This document shows, one piece after another, positions 24,388-33,708 of a stretch of 48,275 bases of DNA. The stretch is from Lachnospiraceae bacterium (lineage in GTDB: Bacteria > Bacillota > Clostridia > Lachnospirales > Lachnospiraceae), in assembly GCA_024403375.1 (NCBI GenBank), contig JAKSRZ010000005.1, positions 1 to 48,275 of the forward strand, in the 5' to 3' direction. Each line of letters begins with the position of its first letter. Positions within the stretch are counted from its first letter, which is position 1. Both the position numbers and the translations under genes were made by a program. The notes under the pieces are model-generated. The model saw only the letters and a program-made list of their open reading frames with translations, ran no database searches and was not told the DNA's origin.

Positions 24388-26040
24388 TTATGTGTTCTGG
24401 AAAAGCCTTAAAATCTCGGGAACCAGCTGCTTTTTTCTGGATACCACGCCCTTAAGTGCAACTGCTCCGTTTTCCGCCTTGACGTCAAACGCACTTTCAA
24501 GCATACTGTCAGCATCTTCTCCAACATAAAGCAGTTCCGTCTGCTCTTCCATTATGTTGGTAACCATAAGCAGAAAGTAATCAAGGTTCTGCGATTTAAG
24601 CACATCTCCAAGCTTGTCTTTAAGTCGGGTTTTCATCTGATCCAGCTCACTCTGATTAACCGATGAAAGCTGTGAAACGCCCATTACACGGCCTTCCATG
24701 TTGAATTTCTTAAAATCGTTAAACAGAAGTTCCTCATCCGACTTATTTGAAAGATCACTGGCAGCAAGGAACATTCTGTTGGCAAATTCCGCTGTGTTTA
24801 TGCCGGCGATTGCGGCCAGTTTTTCCGCTGCCTCCTTGTCCAGATTGGTACATGTAGGCGAACGATAAAACAAAGTATCCGACAGAATTGCGGCACACAA
24901 AAGTCCCGCAAACGTTTTCGTAACCTCTACACCCTGCTCCAGGAACATATGGTAAACTATTGTAGCTGTACAGCCCAACGGCTGGTTTCTGAAGAAAACC
25001 GGAGTAATCGTTTCCATTGTTCCAAGACGATGATGGTCAATAATCTCAATTATTTCTGCATTTTCAATTCCATCAGCCGCCTGAGTTTTTTCATTATGAT
25101 CCACCAGAATAACCTGGCGTCTCTGCATATCAAGGAGATTACGTCTGGATATCATTCCTCTGTACTTACCATTTGAATCAAGAATGGGGAAATCACGGTT
25201 TCTCTTCTTTGCCATAACTTCCTTTATTTCATCAACAAAGTCTGTTGTTCTGAAAATATCAATTTTTTCCTTTGTCATGAAATGCTCAACGGGCATGCTT
25301 TGGTTAATCAGCCTTGCAACCGTGTAAGTATCATAGGGGGTACAAAGTACGGTGCAATGATTTTCCTCCGCAAGTCTCATAATGGTTTTAGAAACCGGTG
25401 CATTTTCACAGATTACAATGCATCCCGCATCCATTTCAATGGCACAGAGCTGCATTTCATAACGGTTTCCCATGATGACAAGGTCATGCGGCTCGATATA
25501 GTTCTCCATAATGTCCGGAGAAGCTGCCGCAACAAGCACTTTTCCTGTATCGAACACACCATTCTCGTCGCCCACAAGCATTTCTGCTTCCAGAGTGTCC
25601 ACTATATTCTTATAGGGAGTTCCGGCCTTGGCAATTACTTCGCTGTCATAGGCGTCCATATATGATGTTGCGATGTCGTTAATCGTTATTAATCCTTTAA
25701 GTTCTTCATCTTCTGTAATGGGAAGTGTTACTACACCCGCCTCCTGCATGAGGTTGTAGGCTTTCTTTAATGAGAGAGAGCCACTGACGCCCGCTGTCTC
25801 TCGAATTTCTATATCCTTAACCTGAGTACTTATATCAGCCACGAATTCAGGCTCCGGCACGCCGAATTCCTTCAGAACAAAGGTTGTTTCCGAATTAAGT
25901 TCTCCGGCACATTTTGGGATAAATGTATCTGTGTGGTTAATCTGATTCTTCAGATACGCATAAGCAATTGCAGAACATACAGAATCCGTATCAGGATTTT
26001 TGTGTCCGATTACATAAGTTTTTCTTGTGTGTGTCGTCAT
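24388..26040 (-). CDS. ppaC: manganese-dependent inorganic pyrophosphatase with CBS and DRTGG domains
   Basis: A 550-residue CBS-type family II pyrophosphatase that hydrolyses pyrophosphate to phosphate and is tuned by adenine nucleotides. The DHH domain is interrupted: motif I GHKNPDTDSVCSAIAY (H13, D17, D19) is at the start, then a CBS domain (VVTLPITEDEELKGLITINDI), a DRTGG-like region (about 185-250), a second CBS domain (FPILDSNGKYRGMISR), and the catalytic part resumes with ILVDHNE and IEIIDHHRLG, ending in the DHHA2 region with SRKKQLVPEI. The ribosome site TAGGAG overlaps the end of the upstream GNAT gene, so the two are coupled. No terminator is seen downstream. Confidence 0.93.
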   Translation of the reverse strand: MTTHTRKTYVIGHKNPDTDSVCSAIAYAYLKNQINHTDTFIPKCAGELNSETTFVLKEFGVPEPEFVADISTQVKDIEIRETAGVSGSLSLKKAYNLMQEAGVVTLPITEDEELKGLITINDIATSYMDAYDSEVIAKAGTPYKNIVDTLEAEMLVGDENGVFDTGKVLVAAASPDIMENYIEPHDLVIMGNRYEMQLCAIEMDAGCIVICENAPVSKTIMRLAEENHCTVLCTPYDTYTVARLINQSMPVEHFMTKEKIDIFRTTDFVDEIKEVMAKKRNRDFPILDSNGKYRGMISRRNLLDMQRRQVILVDHNEKTQAADGIENAEIIEIIDHHRLGTMETITPVFFRNQPLGCTATIVYHMFLEQGVEVTKTFAGLLCAAILSDTLFYRSPTCTNLDKEAAEKLAAIAGINTAEFANRMFLAASDLSNKSDEELLFNDFKKFNMEGRVMGVSQLSSVNQSELDQMKTRLKDKLGDVLKSQNLDYFLLMVTNIMEEQTELLYVGEDADSMLESAFDVKAENGAVALKGVVSRKKQLVPEILRLFQNT

Positions 26041-26048
26041 AATGTCTC

Positions 26049-26597
26049 CTACTGCACCTTGGCCATCATCCAGATTGCATCAGCATATGTACCATCTTTG
26101 TATTTCATATTATTGGGAAATCTTCCGTACTCAACAAATCCGAATTTCTTATATAAAGAAAGTGCCCTGTCATTTCCCGCAATTACTTCAAGTTCCAGCT
26201 GTTCCAATCCGATTTCCTTTGCAGTGTCAAACAACATCTGCATCATCAGCTTGCCTATGCCGAGACCGCAGTATTTCTGATACAAGGCAATACCGACACC
26301 GCCTCTGTGAAGCAGACGCATCTTCCTGTTCTCCGTGATGCAGCAATTACCTGCATACTCGCCATCATAATAAGCAACAATAACGCAGCCTCTTTCTTCT
26401 GTATTACATCTATCTATCCACTTTTCTTCCCCTTCTATTGTCATTCCGGCTACATCCTCCGGCTCGTTCAGGAGATATGGCGTTTCAGCACTCACATTAA
26501 GAAGGTAATCAACCAGAACCTTTGCGTCCTCTTTCCTGGGACTTCTTAAAATAAGCTCATGGTTATCCAGTTCATATCGTCTCTCTTTTACAATCAT
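26049..26597 (-). CDS. GNAT family N-acetyltransferase
   Basis: A 182-residue acetyltransferase close to the RimI/PhnO-like group. It has HELILRSPRKEDAKVLVDYL at the start, the strand GVGIALYQKYCGLGIGKLMM, which contains the acetyl-CoA loop, and the C-terminal LEVIAGNDRALSLYKKFGFVEYGR motif. The ribosome site is AAGGAG. It is co-transcribed with ppaC eight bases downstream. A TATAAT at 26630 or so lies upstream, with a poorly spaced TTGAAA -35 (15 bases). Substrate unknown. Confidence 0.88.
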   Translation of the reverse strand: MIVKERRYELDNHELILRSPRKEDAKVLVDYLLNVSAETPYLLNEPEDVAGMTIEGEEKWIDRCNTEERGCVIVAYYDGEYAGNCCITENRKMRLLHRGGVGIALYQKYCGLGIGKLMMQMLFDTAKEIGLEQLELEVIAGNDRALSLYKKFGFVEYGRFPNNMKYKDGTYADAIWMMAKVQ

Positions 26598-26768
26598 CGT
26601 TCCCTACTCCTTTTTTTTGCATATATTATATTCAAAATCCATTTTTTTCAATCGCTGAATCGCTGAAAATATGAGCTTTTGCACTTCTTTAGTCTATTGT
26701 TTATAGTTTCTTCATCATTTAGCACATCATTTTATACTTCATTAATTGGTGTACACGGCATATGATGG

Positions 26769-26795
26769 TAAAATTTTCATAGCTATTCCGCATTT
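26769..26795 (+). promoter_or_regulatory. possible sigma-28-like promoter of the first chemoreceptor
   Basis: TAAA (26769-26772) followed after 15 bases by CCGCATTT (26788-26795), a partial match to the flagellar TAAA-N15-GCCGATAA pattern. Only CCG of the -10 element agrees, so this is tentative. The surrounding 222-base gap 26598-26819 otherwise holds a tandem ATCGCTGA pair near 26651-26666 and no gene. Confidence 0.3.
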
Positions 26796-26819
26796 TTATA
26801 AGTACATGGAGGTATTTTT

Positions 26820-28493
26820 ATGAAGTTTGGGTTACGTGAGAGATTAGTATTATCGATTATCGTTACAGCCCTTGTAATCGGTTTTGTATCAATCGGAATT
26901 TCCGGATCAAAATCATCACAGGTTGTAACAGATGCTGTTAAGCAGGGCATGGACAACACAGCAGCAGGTTATGGTACATTTATTGACAGTAAGGGAACAC
27001 TTACATACGATGAGTACAATGCAGCACTTGCCGGCGTAAAGGTTTCCGGTTTTGCTTCAAGCTATGTATACGTTGTTGATAAAGAAGGTACAATGCTTTA
27101 TCACCCCACAAAGGATAAGGTTGGTAATCCGGTATCCAATGCCGCTGTAAAGGGTCTTGTTGCTGATATCGCTTCTAACAAGGCTAAGTCCGGTCAGCAT
27201 GAATGTATTCAGTACGTTTTCAACGGTGAGGATAAGCTGGCAGGCTATTACATCACTTCTGATTTTAAGATTGTAGTTGTTACTTGCGATCTTAAGGATG
27301 TTAAAGCAGTTATCACTCCTATGAAGACTTCTCTTTACGTTACAATCGCAGTTTGTATGGTATTCCTCATCGTTGCAGGCGTAATCTTCAGTATGGCAGC
27401 TTCCAAGCCTTACTCAAAGGTTGTTGTCGGTGCAGGACGTATCGCAAGCCTTGATGTATCTGAAAATGAAACAATCACAGAAATGGCAAATCGTCGTGAT
27501 GAATGTGGTGATATTTCCAGATCGCTTTTAGAAGTAAGAGCACAGCTCAATGGAGTTATTACAGAACTTAAGTCAGAGAGTGAAACACTTAAGGTTGACT
27601 CCGCAAAGATCAAGACAAGTGCTACTGCAGTTTCTGAGGCATCCGCAGACAACTCCGCAGTTACTCAGGAGCTTTCAGCAGGTATGAATAATATCGCTGA
27701 TACAACAGCACGTATCAAGGATCGTGTTGATATGGTTAACGATCAGGCTAACAGCCTTGACAATGTTGCTAAGGAAAGCAGACAGGCATCCGCAGAAATC
27801 CTCGCTCGTGCACAGGGTCTTGGAAAACAGTCACAGGAAGCAACAAAGAAAGCAGAAACAATGCTTGCAGATGTACAGCTTCAGGTTAAGCGTGCTACAG
27901 AAAGAGCTGAAGCAGTTAACAGAATCACAGCACTTACAGATACTATTTCAGAGATTGCTTCTCAGACAGCACTCCTCTCTCTCAACGCTTCCATCGAGGC
28001 AGCAAGAGCAGGCGACCAGGGTCGTGGCTTTGCAGTTGTAGCTGATGAAATCGGTAAGCTTGCTTCCGACTCCACAGTAGCTGTTTCCAATATCGTAAGC
28101 ATCGTAGCAGACATTAAAGAAGCAGTTAAGGATATGCTTAATACAATGGCTTCCACAACAGACTTCATCAACAAGCTTGTTACTGAGGAGTTCGGTGAAT
28201 TCACTAAGGTTGGTGAACAGTATGTAGCTGATGCGGGAGCATTCGGAGATACAATGGATACATTCATTTCTTCCATTGGCGAGCTCAACCAGAACGTTGA
28301 TGTTATTACAACAGCTATTTCCGAAATCAACGCTACTCTTTCTGAGACAAACGTTGGTGTTGGTGAAATCGCAGACAGAACAGTCGAGATGGCTGAAGCT
28401 ACTCAGGGCATCGAGAGCATGATTACAGAAATCGATGACAGAGCAGAATCACTCCTTAAGACAATCAAGAGATTCAAGATTGACGAAGTTTAA
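26820..28493 (+). CDS. methyl-accepting chemotaxis protein (single Cache)
   Basis: A 557-residue transmembrane chemoreceptor. TM1 is about 9-28, an extracellular Cache-type sensor about 30-165 ([20 protein letters not shown] and [16 protein letters not shown]), TM2 about 172-194, then a HAMP-like linker and a long signalling coiled coil. The cytoplasmic tip [20 protein letters not shown], where CheA and CheW bind, is conserved. Codon use is biased to the preferred set (many GCA, ACA, GTT), which suggests strong expression. The ribosome site GGAGG is well spaced. The ligand is unknown; these domains often sense small carboxylates, amines or sugars. It is monocistronic with a terminator at 28505. 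Confidence 0.93.
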   Translation: MKFGLRERLVLSIIVTALVIGFVSIGISGSKSSQVVTDAVKQGMDNTAAGYGTFIDSKGTLTYDEYNAALAGVKVSGFASSYVYVVDKEGTMLYHPTKDKVGNPVSNAAVKGLVADIASNKAKSGQHECIQYVFNGEDKLAGYYITSDFKIVVVTCDLKDVKAVITPMKTSLYVTIAVCMVFLIVAGVIFSMAASKPYSKVVVGAGRIASLDVSENETITEMANRRDECGDISRSLLEVRAQLNGVITELKSESETLKVDSAKIKTSATAVSEASADNSAVTQELSAGMNNIADTTARIKDRVDMVNDQANSLDNVAKESRQASAEILARAQGLGKQSQEATKKAETMLADVQLQVKRATERAEAVNRITALTDTISEIASQTALLSLNASIEAARAGDQGRGFAVVADEIGKLASDSTVAVSNIVSIVADIKEAVKDMLNTMASTTDFINKLVTEEFGEFTKVGEQYVADAGAFGDTMDTFISSIGELNQNVDVITTAISEINATLSETNVGVGEIADRTVEMAEATQGIESMITEIDDRAESLLKTIKRFKIDEV

Positions 28494-28504
28494 TAGAAAA
28501 AATC

Positions 28505-28534
28505 AGAAGCCTGAACCGCAGCGTTCAGGCTTCT
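28505..28534. terminator. bidirectional terminator between chemoreceptor and CinA-like gene
   Basis: A 12-bp perfect stem (AGAAGCCTGAAC / GTTCAGGCTTCT) with six-base loop, followed by eight T on the plus strand and a T-run on the minus strand after GA. Confidence 0.9.
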
Positions 28535-28541
28535 TTTTTTG

Positions 28542-29054
28542 TTATATCAGCTTAATCAGTTCATCATACAGCTCTTCCGCCACCGCCAGCTTATACATTA
28601 ATCTGGAGGTCTGAGGAGCAAGCCTCTTGCAGTACGCTTTTGTAACGCCTCTCAAGCATATTGCAAAATACACTACACCGGGCACCGAGGCTTCTTTATT
28701 ATCCGGGTCCACGTTCCCCATAGTCCCCGTGATTCCTATTCCTATATCGGCTTTATACGAGGCAGCACACGCTTCTGCCATGGCTGTCGCCGTTTCTTTT
28801 GAGTATACTGAATATTTCTCGATTATTTCAGCAGGCACGCCATGCTGAATCTTTCCCTCATTTGAATAGGTTATGTATGCACCCTTTATAATAGCTGATG
28901 CACCTTCAGTATCAGTAATCAGCGAAGCAATCTGGCCTGATGTGGCCGATTCCATAGTAGTTATTGTAAGTCCTTTTTCTATGAGGAGCTTTGTAAGCCT
29001 TCTGTAATTCTCTCGTACAGTGGCCTCACTATATACCTTCATTTTTCCGGCCAT
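28542..29054 (-). CDS. CinA C-terminal domain protein (PncC-like nicotinamide-nucleotide amidohydrolase family)
   Basis: A 170-residue stand-alone CinA-C domain, the family of NMN deamidase PncC, which turns nicotinamide mononucleotide into nicotinate mononucleotide. Key stretches are TTMESATSGQIASLIT, GAYITYSNEGKIQHGV, SKETATAMAEACAASYKADI, and GIGITGTMGNVDP, ending in VPGVVYFAI. The classic E-S-C/A-T-G-G motif reads ESATSG, so the first Gly is Ser. The ATG at 29054 overlaps the stop of the TPM lipoprotein gene (TGATG); a second ATG at 29039 is another possible start. The N-terminal 25 residues (VYSEATVRENYRRLTKLL) are longer than in PncC. Confidence 0.85.
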   Translation of the reverse strand: MAGKMKVYSEATVRENYRRLTKLLIEKGLTITTMESATSGQIASLITDTEGASAIIKGAYITYSNEGKIQHGVPAEIIEKYSVYSKETATAMAEACAASYKADIGIGITGTMGNVDPDNKEASVPGVVYFAICLRGVTKAYCKRLAPQTSRLMYKLAVAEELYDELIKLI

Positions 29055-30202
29055 CAATATTCCATTCCCGTTACGTAAATATCGCCTTCGCTCAGGTCAG
29101 CACCGGTGGCATTGAATGCAAGTGCAGTGTTGCAAAGCTTTGTTTCGTTGCCCTTCTTATCCTTTGCGTAGATATAATCAATAAACCATGGTGTAGCATC
29201 CATCTGTGAATAAACGCCAAAGTAGCCTTCATAAAGCTTTGTCTTTGAATTGTAGTTAAGCTCGACAACAGTTTCTTTATCGGAAAGTGCATTCATGTAT
29301 ACTACATAAGCCTCAGCAACTCCTGAATTATCTTCAATCTTTACTGATACTTTTACGTTCTCGTACACGCTTATGCTTGAACTATCAACTTTATAAGTCT
29401 TAGCTGATACAGTCGGACCGTTTGTATCCTTTTCAACCTTTGGAGTAGCTGTTGCTGCGGGCTTGGGTGTGTTTGTAGCCGTAGGAACAGGAGTGGGAGT
29501 ACTTGTAGCTGTGGGCTCAGGTGTTGCAGTAGGTTCAGGTGTCGGCTCCGGCGTAGCTGTTGCTTCAGGTTCAGGTGTCGCTGTTGCTTCAGGTTCAGGT
29601 GCCGCTGTTGCTTCAGGTGTGGGCTCTGCCACGATTTCAGAAGGCTTATCCAACGCACTTCCTGTGTTTTTGTAGTAGTTTACGGCCTCGTATGCAACCG
29701 CAACAAATGTACGATATGCTCCGGCCTCATCGCCTGCTTTGATTCTATCAATAATGCGGTCATACATTATTCCCATGTATTCATCGGAAATGCTGCTTGT
29801 GGCACTTCCGTTTCTTAAAACGAATACAGAGTTATTGCTTTCATTCTTACATCTGAAAAGCATTATACCGTCACGGTTCTTTCCTATTCCGTATCCTCCG
29901 TCATAGAAGAAGTCATATGCTCTCTCATTTTCGGTTTTTCCGGCAAGATCTCCCTCGGTAAAAATCACGAAGTCAAAATCTGCCTTTTCACTCAGTGCAT
30001 CCGCCTCTGCTTCCAAAGATGCTTTATCCGCATCCTTAAGGAAATTCAGGTTATCTACCACTCGGTTCATATCAAGAACCTGATTCTGCTGGGGTGCCGG
30101 TGTTGCTTCAGGTTTGTTTATTATAGATTCACCGTTCCCTGCACATCCGGGAACGAGAAGTGCCAATGTTAAAATCGTCGTTACTATAAGCTTGCGTTTC
30201 AT
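29054..30202 (-). CDS. TPM-domain lipoprotein with Pro/Thr stalk and Ig-like domain
   Basis: A 382-residue predicted lipoprotein with lipobox LVPGC and lipidated Cys20. Residues about 45-190 form a TPM (YgcG/Psb32-like) domain: NFLKDADKASLEAEADAL, FDFVIFTEGDLAGKTENE, FFYDGGYGIGKNRDGIMLF and the closing helical AYEAVNYYKN. A stalk of EPEATATP units (about 195-258) follows, then an Ig-like C-terminal domain starting at DTNGPTVSAKTY. TPM proteins are linked in other organisms to membrane-protein assembly or phosphatase-like activity, so its job here is uncertain. The ribosome site is AAGGAG. It is coupled to the CinA-like gene. Confidence 0.85.
   Translation of the reverse strand: MKRKLIVTTILTLALLVPGCAGNGESIINKPEATPAPQQNQVLDMNRVVDNLNFLKDADKASLEAEADALSEKADFDFVIFTEGDLAGKTENERAYDFFYDGGYGIGKNRDGIMLFRCKNESNNSVFVLRNGSATSSISDEYMGIMYDRIIDRIKAGDEAGAYRTFVAVAYEAVNYYKNTGSALDKPSEIVAEPTPEATAAPEPEATATPEPEATATPEPTPEPTATPEPTATSTPTPVPTATNTPKPAATATPKVEKDTNGPTVSAKTYKVDSSSISVYENVKVSVKIEDNSGVAEAYVVYMNALSDKETVVELNYNSKTKLYEGYFGVYSQMDATPWFIDYIYAKDKKGNETKLCNTALAFNATGADLSEGDIYVTGMEY
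29556..29617 (-). repeat. 24-bp tandem repeat in the lipoprotein stalk
   Basis: Two near-identical 24-bp units (29556-29579 and 29580-29603, one substitution) plus a 14-base partial third. They encode EPEATATP on the minus strand, and recent duplication is likely. Confidence 0.8.
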
Positions 30203-30235
30203 TAAAAATGCTCCTTGTCGCGTTTTGTATTTAAA

Positions 30236-30264
30236 ATCTTACTCTCTCTAAGTTAAAGCGTCAA
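30236..30264 (-). promoter_or_regulatory. promoter of the TPM lipoprotein-CinA operon
   Basis: TTGACG (30259-30264), 17-base spacer, TAAGAT (30236-30241), about 27 bases before the start codon at 30202 counting from the expected transcription start. Confidence 0.65.
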
Positions 30265-30394
30265 TAATTTTACCAAAATTTGCGTAATACTTGCAACTTT
30301 TCTTGAATCTTAATCATTCTTAATACTTGCTTTATGGTTTCATTCATTTATCTGCTATAGAATAATTAATAGAGCCGTTAAGGAGGTATTTGCA

Positions 30395-32104
30395 ATGAAA
30401 ACTCGAAAAATGAGTCTTACCATGAAAATGTGTCTGATTATAGCAGCGCTTATTCTCATTGGTAATGTTATTACCGCATTTGTTATTTCAGGCAGAATTG
30501 AGTCAATGCTGTTGGCCGACATACGTGAAAATGCCTTGAACATCTCTAACTGTGCAGCCCAGACCATAAGCCCTGCCAAGATGAACAATATCTGTCAGAA
30601 CGCTGAAGAGTCCCCTTATTGGGATCAGATTCACGAAGAGCTGACTGTTTTCCTTCATAACGGTGGTGTTGAATACGTTTACATTGCCGGTTTTGTTAAC
30701 AATCAATTCAGTTTCATTCTGGATACAGACCCGGATGACCCCGGTGAATACGGTGAGTACATTGAAGTTGATGACGATAATACGTTGGCCTTACAAGGCA
30801 CTCCCAGCTGCAACAAGGTTCCTTTTTCAGACGAATGGGGGCAGCACCTTACTGCCTGGTCTCCTATCTTCTACAATAACGAAGTTATCGCCGTTGTTGG
30901 TGTGGATGTAAGTTATAATATCGTCCAGCAGCGTCAGCGCAGTATACGCTCACTTATTTTCCTTATCTGTGGTGTTGTTTTCGTCGCTGTGCTTGCTGCC
31001 CTTCTTCTTGTGTCAAGAACTCTCTCCAAGGGCTTCTTGCAGATTAATCAGAAAATCAGCGACCTGACAGATGGCTCAGGTGACCTGACAAAGCAGATTG
31101 AAGATAACAGTGGAACCGAGTTTGAGGTAATCGCAGGAAACATCAATAAATTCCTTTCTGAGATCCGCGAACTGGTTATGCAGATAAACAGCAGTTCCAA
31201 TGATATATTCGGTTCCATGTCATTTATGCAGAAAAAAGTAGGCACCTCATCAGAAAATGCCTCCAGTATAAGCTCTGTAGCCCAGGAGTTAACAGCATCC
31301 ATGGAGCTTCTCAGTCAGAACATCGGAATACTCAACAGCTCAGCCGAAGAAATCCAGAACGACATTACTACAACAATGAAGGACGTAGATGCAGGAAACG
31401 GCCTCGTACATGGTATAATAACCAAAGCCGCTGACGTGAAAAAACAGACTTCCAAGAAGGAACAAGACATTGAAGCCGTAATAAAGGTTCAGAAAGAAAA
31501 GATTTCCGAAAGCATCGAAGAGAGCAAAAAGGTTTCCAAAATAAACGATCTGACGGAGGACATTTTAAGCATTGCCTCCCAGACAAATCTTCTGGCTCTG
31601 AACGCCTCAATTGAAGCTGCAAGAGCGGGTGAAGCAGGTAAGGGTTTCGCCGTAGTCGCAGACGAAATCAGAAATCTTGCTGACAGCAGCCGCACAACCG
31701 CAGGCAACATTCAGATTATCAGTAACGAAGTTGTTTCTGCAGTTAATGAACTGATGTCCTGTTCCAATGAGCTTCTCAGAGTTGTGGGTGAAAATATGCT
31801 TCCTGATTACCATATGTTTATGCAGGTTGCTGAACAGTATACTGATGATGCCGTAAATCTTGATGATCTCATTCAGAACTACAGCAATAATCTTAAATCA
31901 GTTGCCAAGCTTATTGAGCAGATGGCCATCAATACTGACAGTATTGCCAAGACGGTTTCCGAGTGTGAATCCGGCGTTCAGGATACAACCGATAACATCG
32001 TTATGCTGGCAGAAGAAATGAGTAAAATAAATGTTGAAACAGAAAAGATTGCCGCTGCCGAAGATCAGTTAAGAGGCAAGATTAAGAAGTATAAGGCCGA
32101 GTAA
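30395..32104 (+). CDS. methyl-accepting chemotaxis protein with Cache and HAMP domains
   Basis: A 569-residue chemoreceptor. TM1 is about 11-30, then an extracellular Cache-like sensor (about 35-180) with [20 protein letters not shown] and a closing [20 protein letters not shown], then TM2 (about 186-208, [20 protein letters not shown]). HAMP is about 210-265, with [13 protein letters not shown], typical of this receptor class. The signalling tip [20 protein letters not shown] is canonical. Compared with the first receptor, the sensor is unrelated at sequence level, so the ligands should differ. The ribosome site AAGGAGG is strong. It is monocistronic, divergent from the TPM lipoprotein operon; the 192-base gap between them holds only promoter sequence. 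Confidence 0.93.
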   Translation: MKTRKMSLTMKMCLIIAALILIGNVITAFVISGRIESMLLADIRENALNISNCAAQTISPAKMNNICQNAEESPYWDQIHEELTVFLHNGGVEYVYIAGFVNNQFSFILDTDPDDPGEYGEYIEVDDDNTLALQGTPSCNKVPFSDEWGQHLTAWSPIFYNNEVIAVVGVDVSYNIVQQRQRSIRSLIFLICGVVFVAVLAALLLVSRTLSKGFLQINQKISDLTDGSGDLTKQIEDNSGTEFEVIAGNINKFLSEIRELVMQINSSSNDIFGSMSFMQKKVGTSSENASSISSVAQELTASMELLSQNIGILNSSAEEIQNDITTTMKDVDAGNGLVHGIITKAADVKKQTSKKEQDIEAVIKVQKEKISESIEESKKVSKINDLTEDILSIASQTNLLALNASIEAARAGEAGKGFAVVADEIRNLADSSRTTAGNIQIISNEVVSAVNELMSCSNELLRVVGENMLPDYHMFMQVAEQYTDDAVNLDDLIQNYSNNLKSVAKLIEQMAINTDSIAKTVSECESGVQDTTDNIVMLAEEMSKINVETEKIAAAEDQLRGKIKKYKAE

Positions 32105-32162
32105 ATCATGATTTAATTTTTCTTCAAAAATTGAATCAAACCTGATATTCAATTCATACAAT

Positions 32163-32204
32163 AAAAAAGAAGGACCTGGCGTCAGTACCAAGTCTTTCTT
32201 TTTT
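32163..32204. terminator. bidirectional terminator between chemoreceptor and MATE gene
   Basis: A long A/T-flanked hairpin, AAAAAAGAAGGACCTGG paired with CCAAGTCTTTCTTTTTT with two G-U-compatible positions and an 8-base loop. Confidence 0.8.
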
Positions 32205-32248
32205 ATTCTCAGTGTTTACTATATTCTACTGTGGTAGATATACCATCT

Positions 32249-33592
32249 TCATTTATTCAAAATATTCTCAGCCCTCTTAAAATGTTTCCTGTAAAAGTAT
32301 ACACTAAGGCCACATCCAACAATCCACCCCAAAGGCCACGAGCACCAGATTCCCATTGAACCCAAAGCGGTGCGTGACAACACAAACGCCAGTATAACAC
32401 GTAATATCAGATCACTGAAGGTGGCTATCATAAAGCTCTTCATAAGCCCGGCGCCCCTGAGATTTCCATCAGCCACCAGCTTTACAGAAATAATGAAATA
32501 GAATGGCGCCACAATTCTTAAGAACATTACACCTGTTTTAAGAGCATCGGCTGATGGCTCATTCATAAAGAAGCCCACCAGCCCTTTGCTGAATATCATA
32601 TAAATCAACACCATCGGTATGCACAATATCCATACCATTTTCTTTCCGGCCTTATAGCCCTCGTTGATTCTTTCGATTTTTCCGCCACCGATATTCTGAG
32701 CCGCATAGTTGGAAATACCATTTCCTATAGTGGTAAAGGATGTAATCACAAGGTTATTCAGCTTGATGGAAGCAGAATATCCCGCAATAACACCTGAGCC
32801 AAAACCATTTATTATACGCTGAATAACAATATTTCCGATGGATATGAAGCTTTGTTGAAAAATCGTAGGAATAGCTACGCTCGCAAAGCTTTTGAATATT
32901 GGAAGTGAAAACCATCTGCTTGTTTCCGAAGTCTTTATTCGGGCAAGCCTTCTCAGTATGACAATTATAGATACTACGCAGCTCACTCCCTGACACAAAA
33001 ATGTAGCCCAGGCGACGCCCGCAACCCGCATATCAAACACCTTAACAAACAAAATATCCACAAATACATTTGCGGTTGATGATATGGCGAGGAATCTGAA
33101 CGGTGTTTTGGAATCACCTAATGCAGAAAAGATACCATTTGCAAGGTTGTAAAAGAACACAAAGGGCAGTCCCCACACATAAATATTAAGATAGAGCTTT
33201 GAATCCGCATAAATATTATCGGGAGTGTGTATAAGTGACAGCATTCCCGCCCCACCAAGAAGTCCAATCAGCATGAGAATACCACAGGTCACCGCAGTGG
33301 CAAGCATTGACGTACGCACCGCCGTTTTCATGTCTCCCAACTTTTTGGCACCGAAAAGGCGTGCCACAGTAACTGAACATCCCATATTGCATCCGAAAGC
33401 AAAGGCCAGAAAAATAAGGGTGATTTCATAGCTGTTTCCTACAGCCGCCAGCGCCTCTTCACTAATAAGCTTGCCGGCAACAAGACTGTCTGCAATGTTA
33501 TATATCTGCTGAAAAATAATGCTTCCGAACAGCGGCAGACAAAATTGCCAAAGCACCTTTTCAGGATTACCGACAGTAAGATCTTTATTCAT
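32249..33592 (-). CDS. MATE family efflux transporter
   Basis: A 447-residue membrane antiporter of the multidrug and toxic compound extrusion family, usually driven by sodium or proton gradients. The start MNKDLTVGNPEKVLWQFCLP and IFQQIYNIADSLVAGKLI match NorM/DinF-like transporters; about 12 hydrophobic segments follow in two similar halves, with the second-half repeat IFQQSFISIGNIVIQRIING mirroring the first. The gene is single, with a weak GGAG ribosome site, and is divergent from the Gfo/Idh gene at 33709. Substrate unknown. It is distinct from the second MATE protein at 37751. Confidence 0.93.
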   Translation of the reverse strand: MNKDLTVGNPEKVLWQFCLPLFGSIIFQQIYNIADSLVAGKLISEEALAAVGNSYEITLIFLAFAFGCNMGCSVTVARLFGAKKLGDMKTAVRTSMLATAVTCGILMLIGLLGGAGMLSLIHTPDNIYADSKLYLNIYVWGLPFVFFYNLANGIFSALGDSKTPFRFLAISSTANVFVDILFVKVFDMRVAGVAWATFLCQGVSCVVSIIVILRRLARIKTSETSRWFSLPIFKSFASVAIPTIFQQSFISIGNIVIQRIINGFGSGVIAGYSASIKLNNLVITSFTTIGNGISNYAAQNIGGGKIERINEGYKAGKKMVWILCIPMVLIYMIFSKGLVGFFMNEPSADALKTGVMFLRIVAPFYFIISVKLVADGNLRGAGLMKSFMIATFSDLILRVILAFVLSRTALGSMGIWCSWPLGWIVGCGLSVYFYRKHFKRAENILNK

Positions 33593-33708
33593 TTCAATTC
33601 AACTCCATTACAATAGCAATTATCAATTAACAGCACACATTATACTATTTTCCTGCAAAAAGTCAGTTATAATATTCATCTATACAAAAAAAATTTTGGA
33701 GGTCTGTT

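Noticed and set aside
26598..26819. Possible small RNA or riboswitch in the gap
   Set aside because: I see no conserved aptamer-like structure and no terminator hairpin; only promoter-like sequence.
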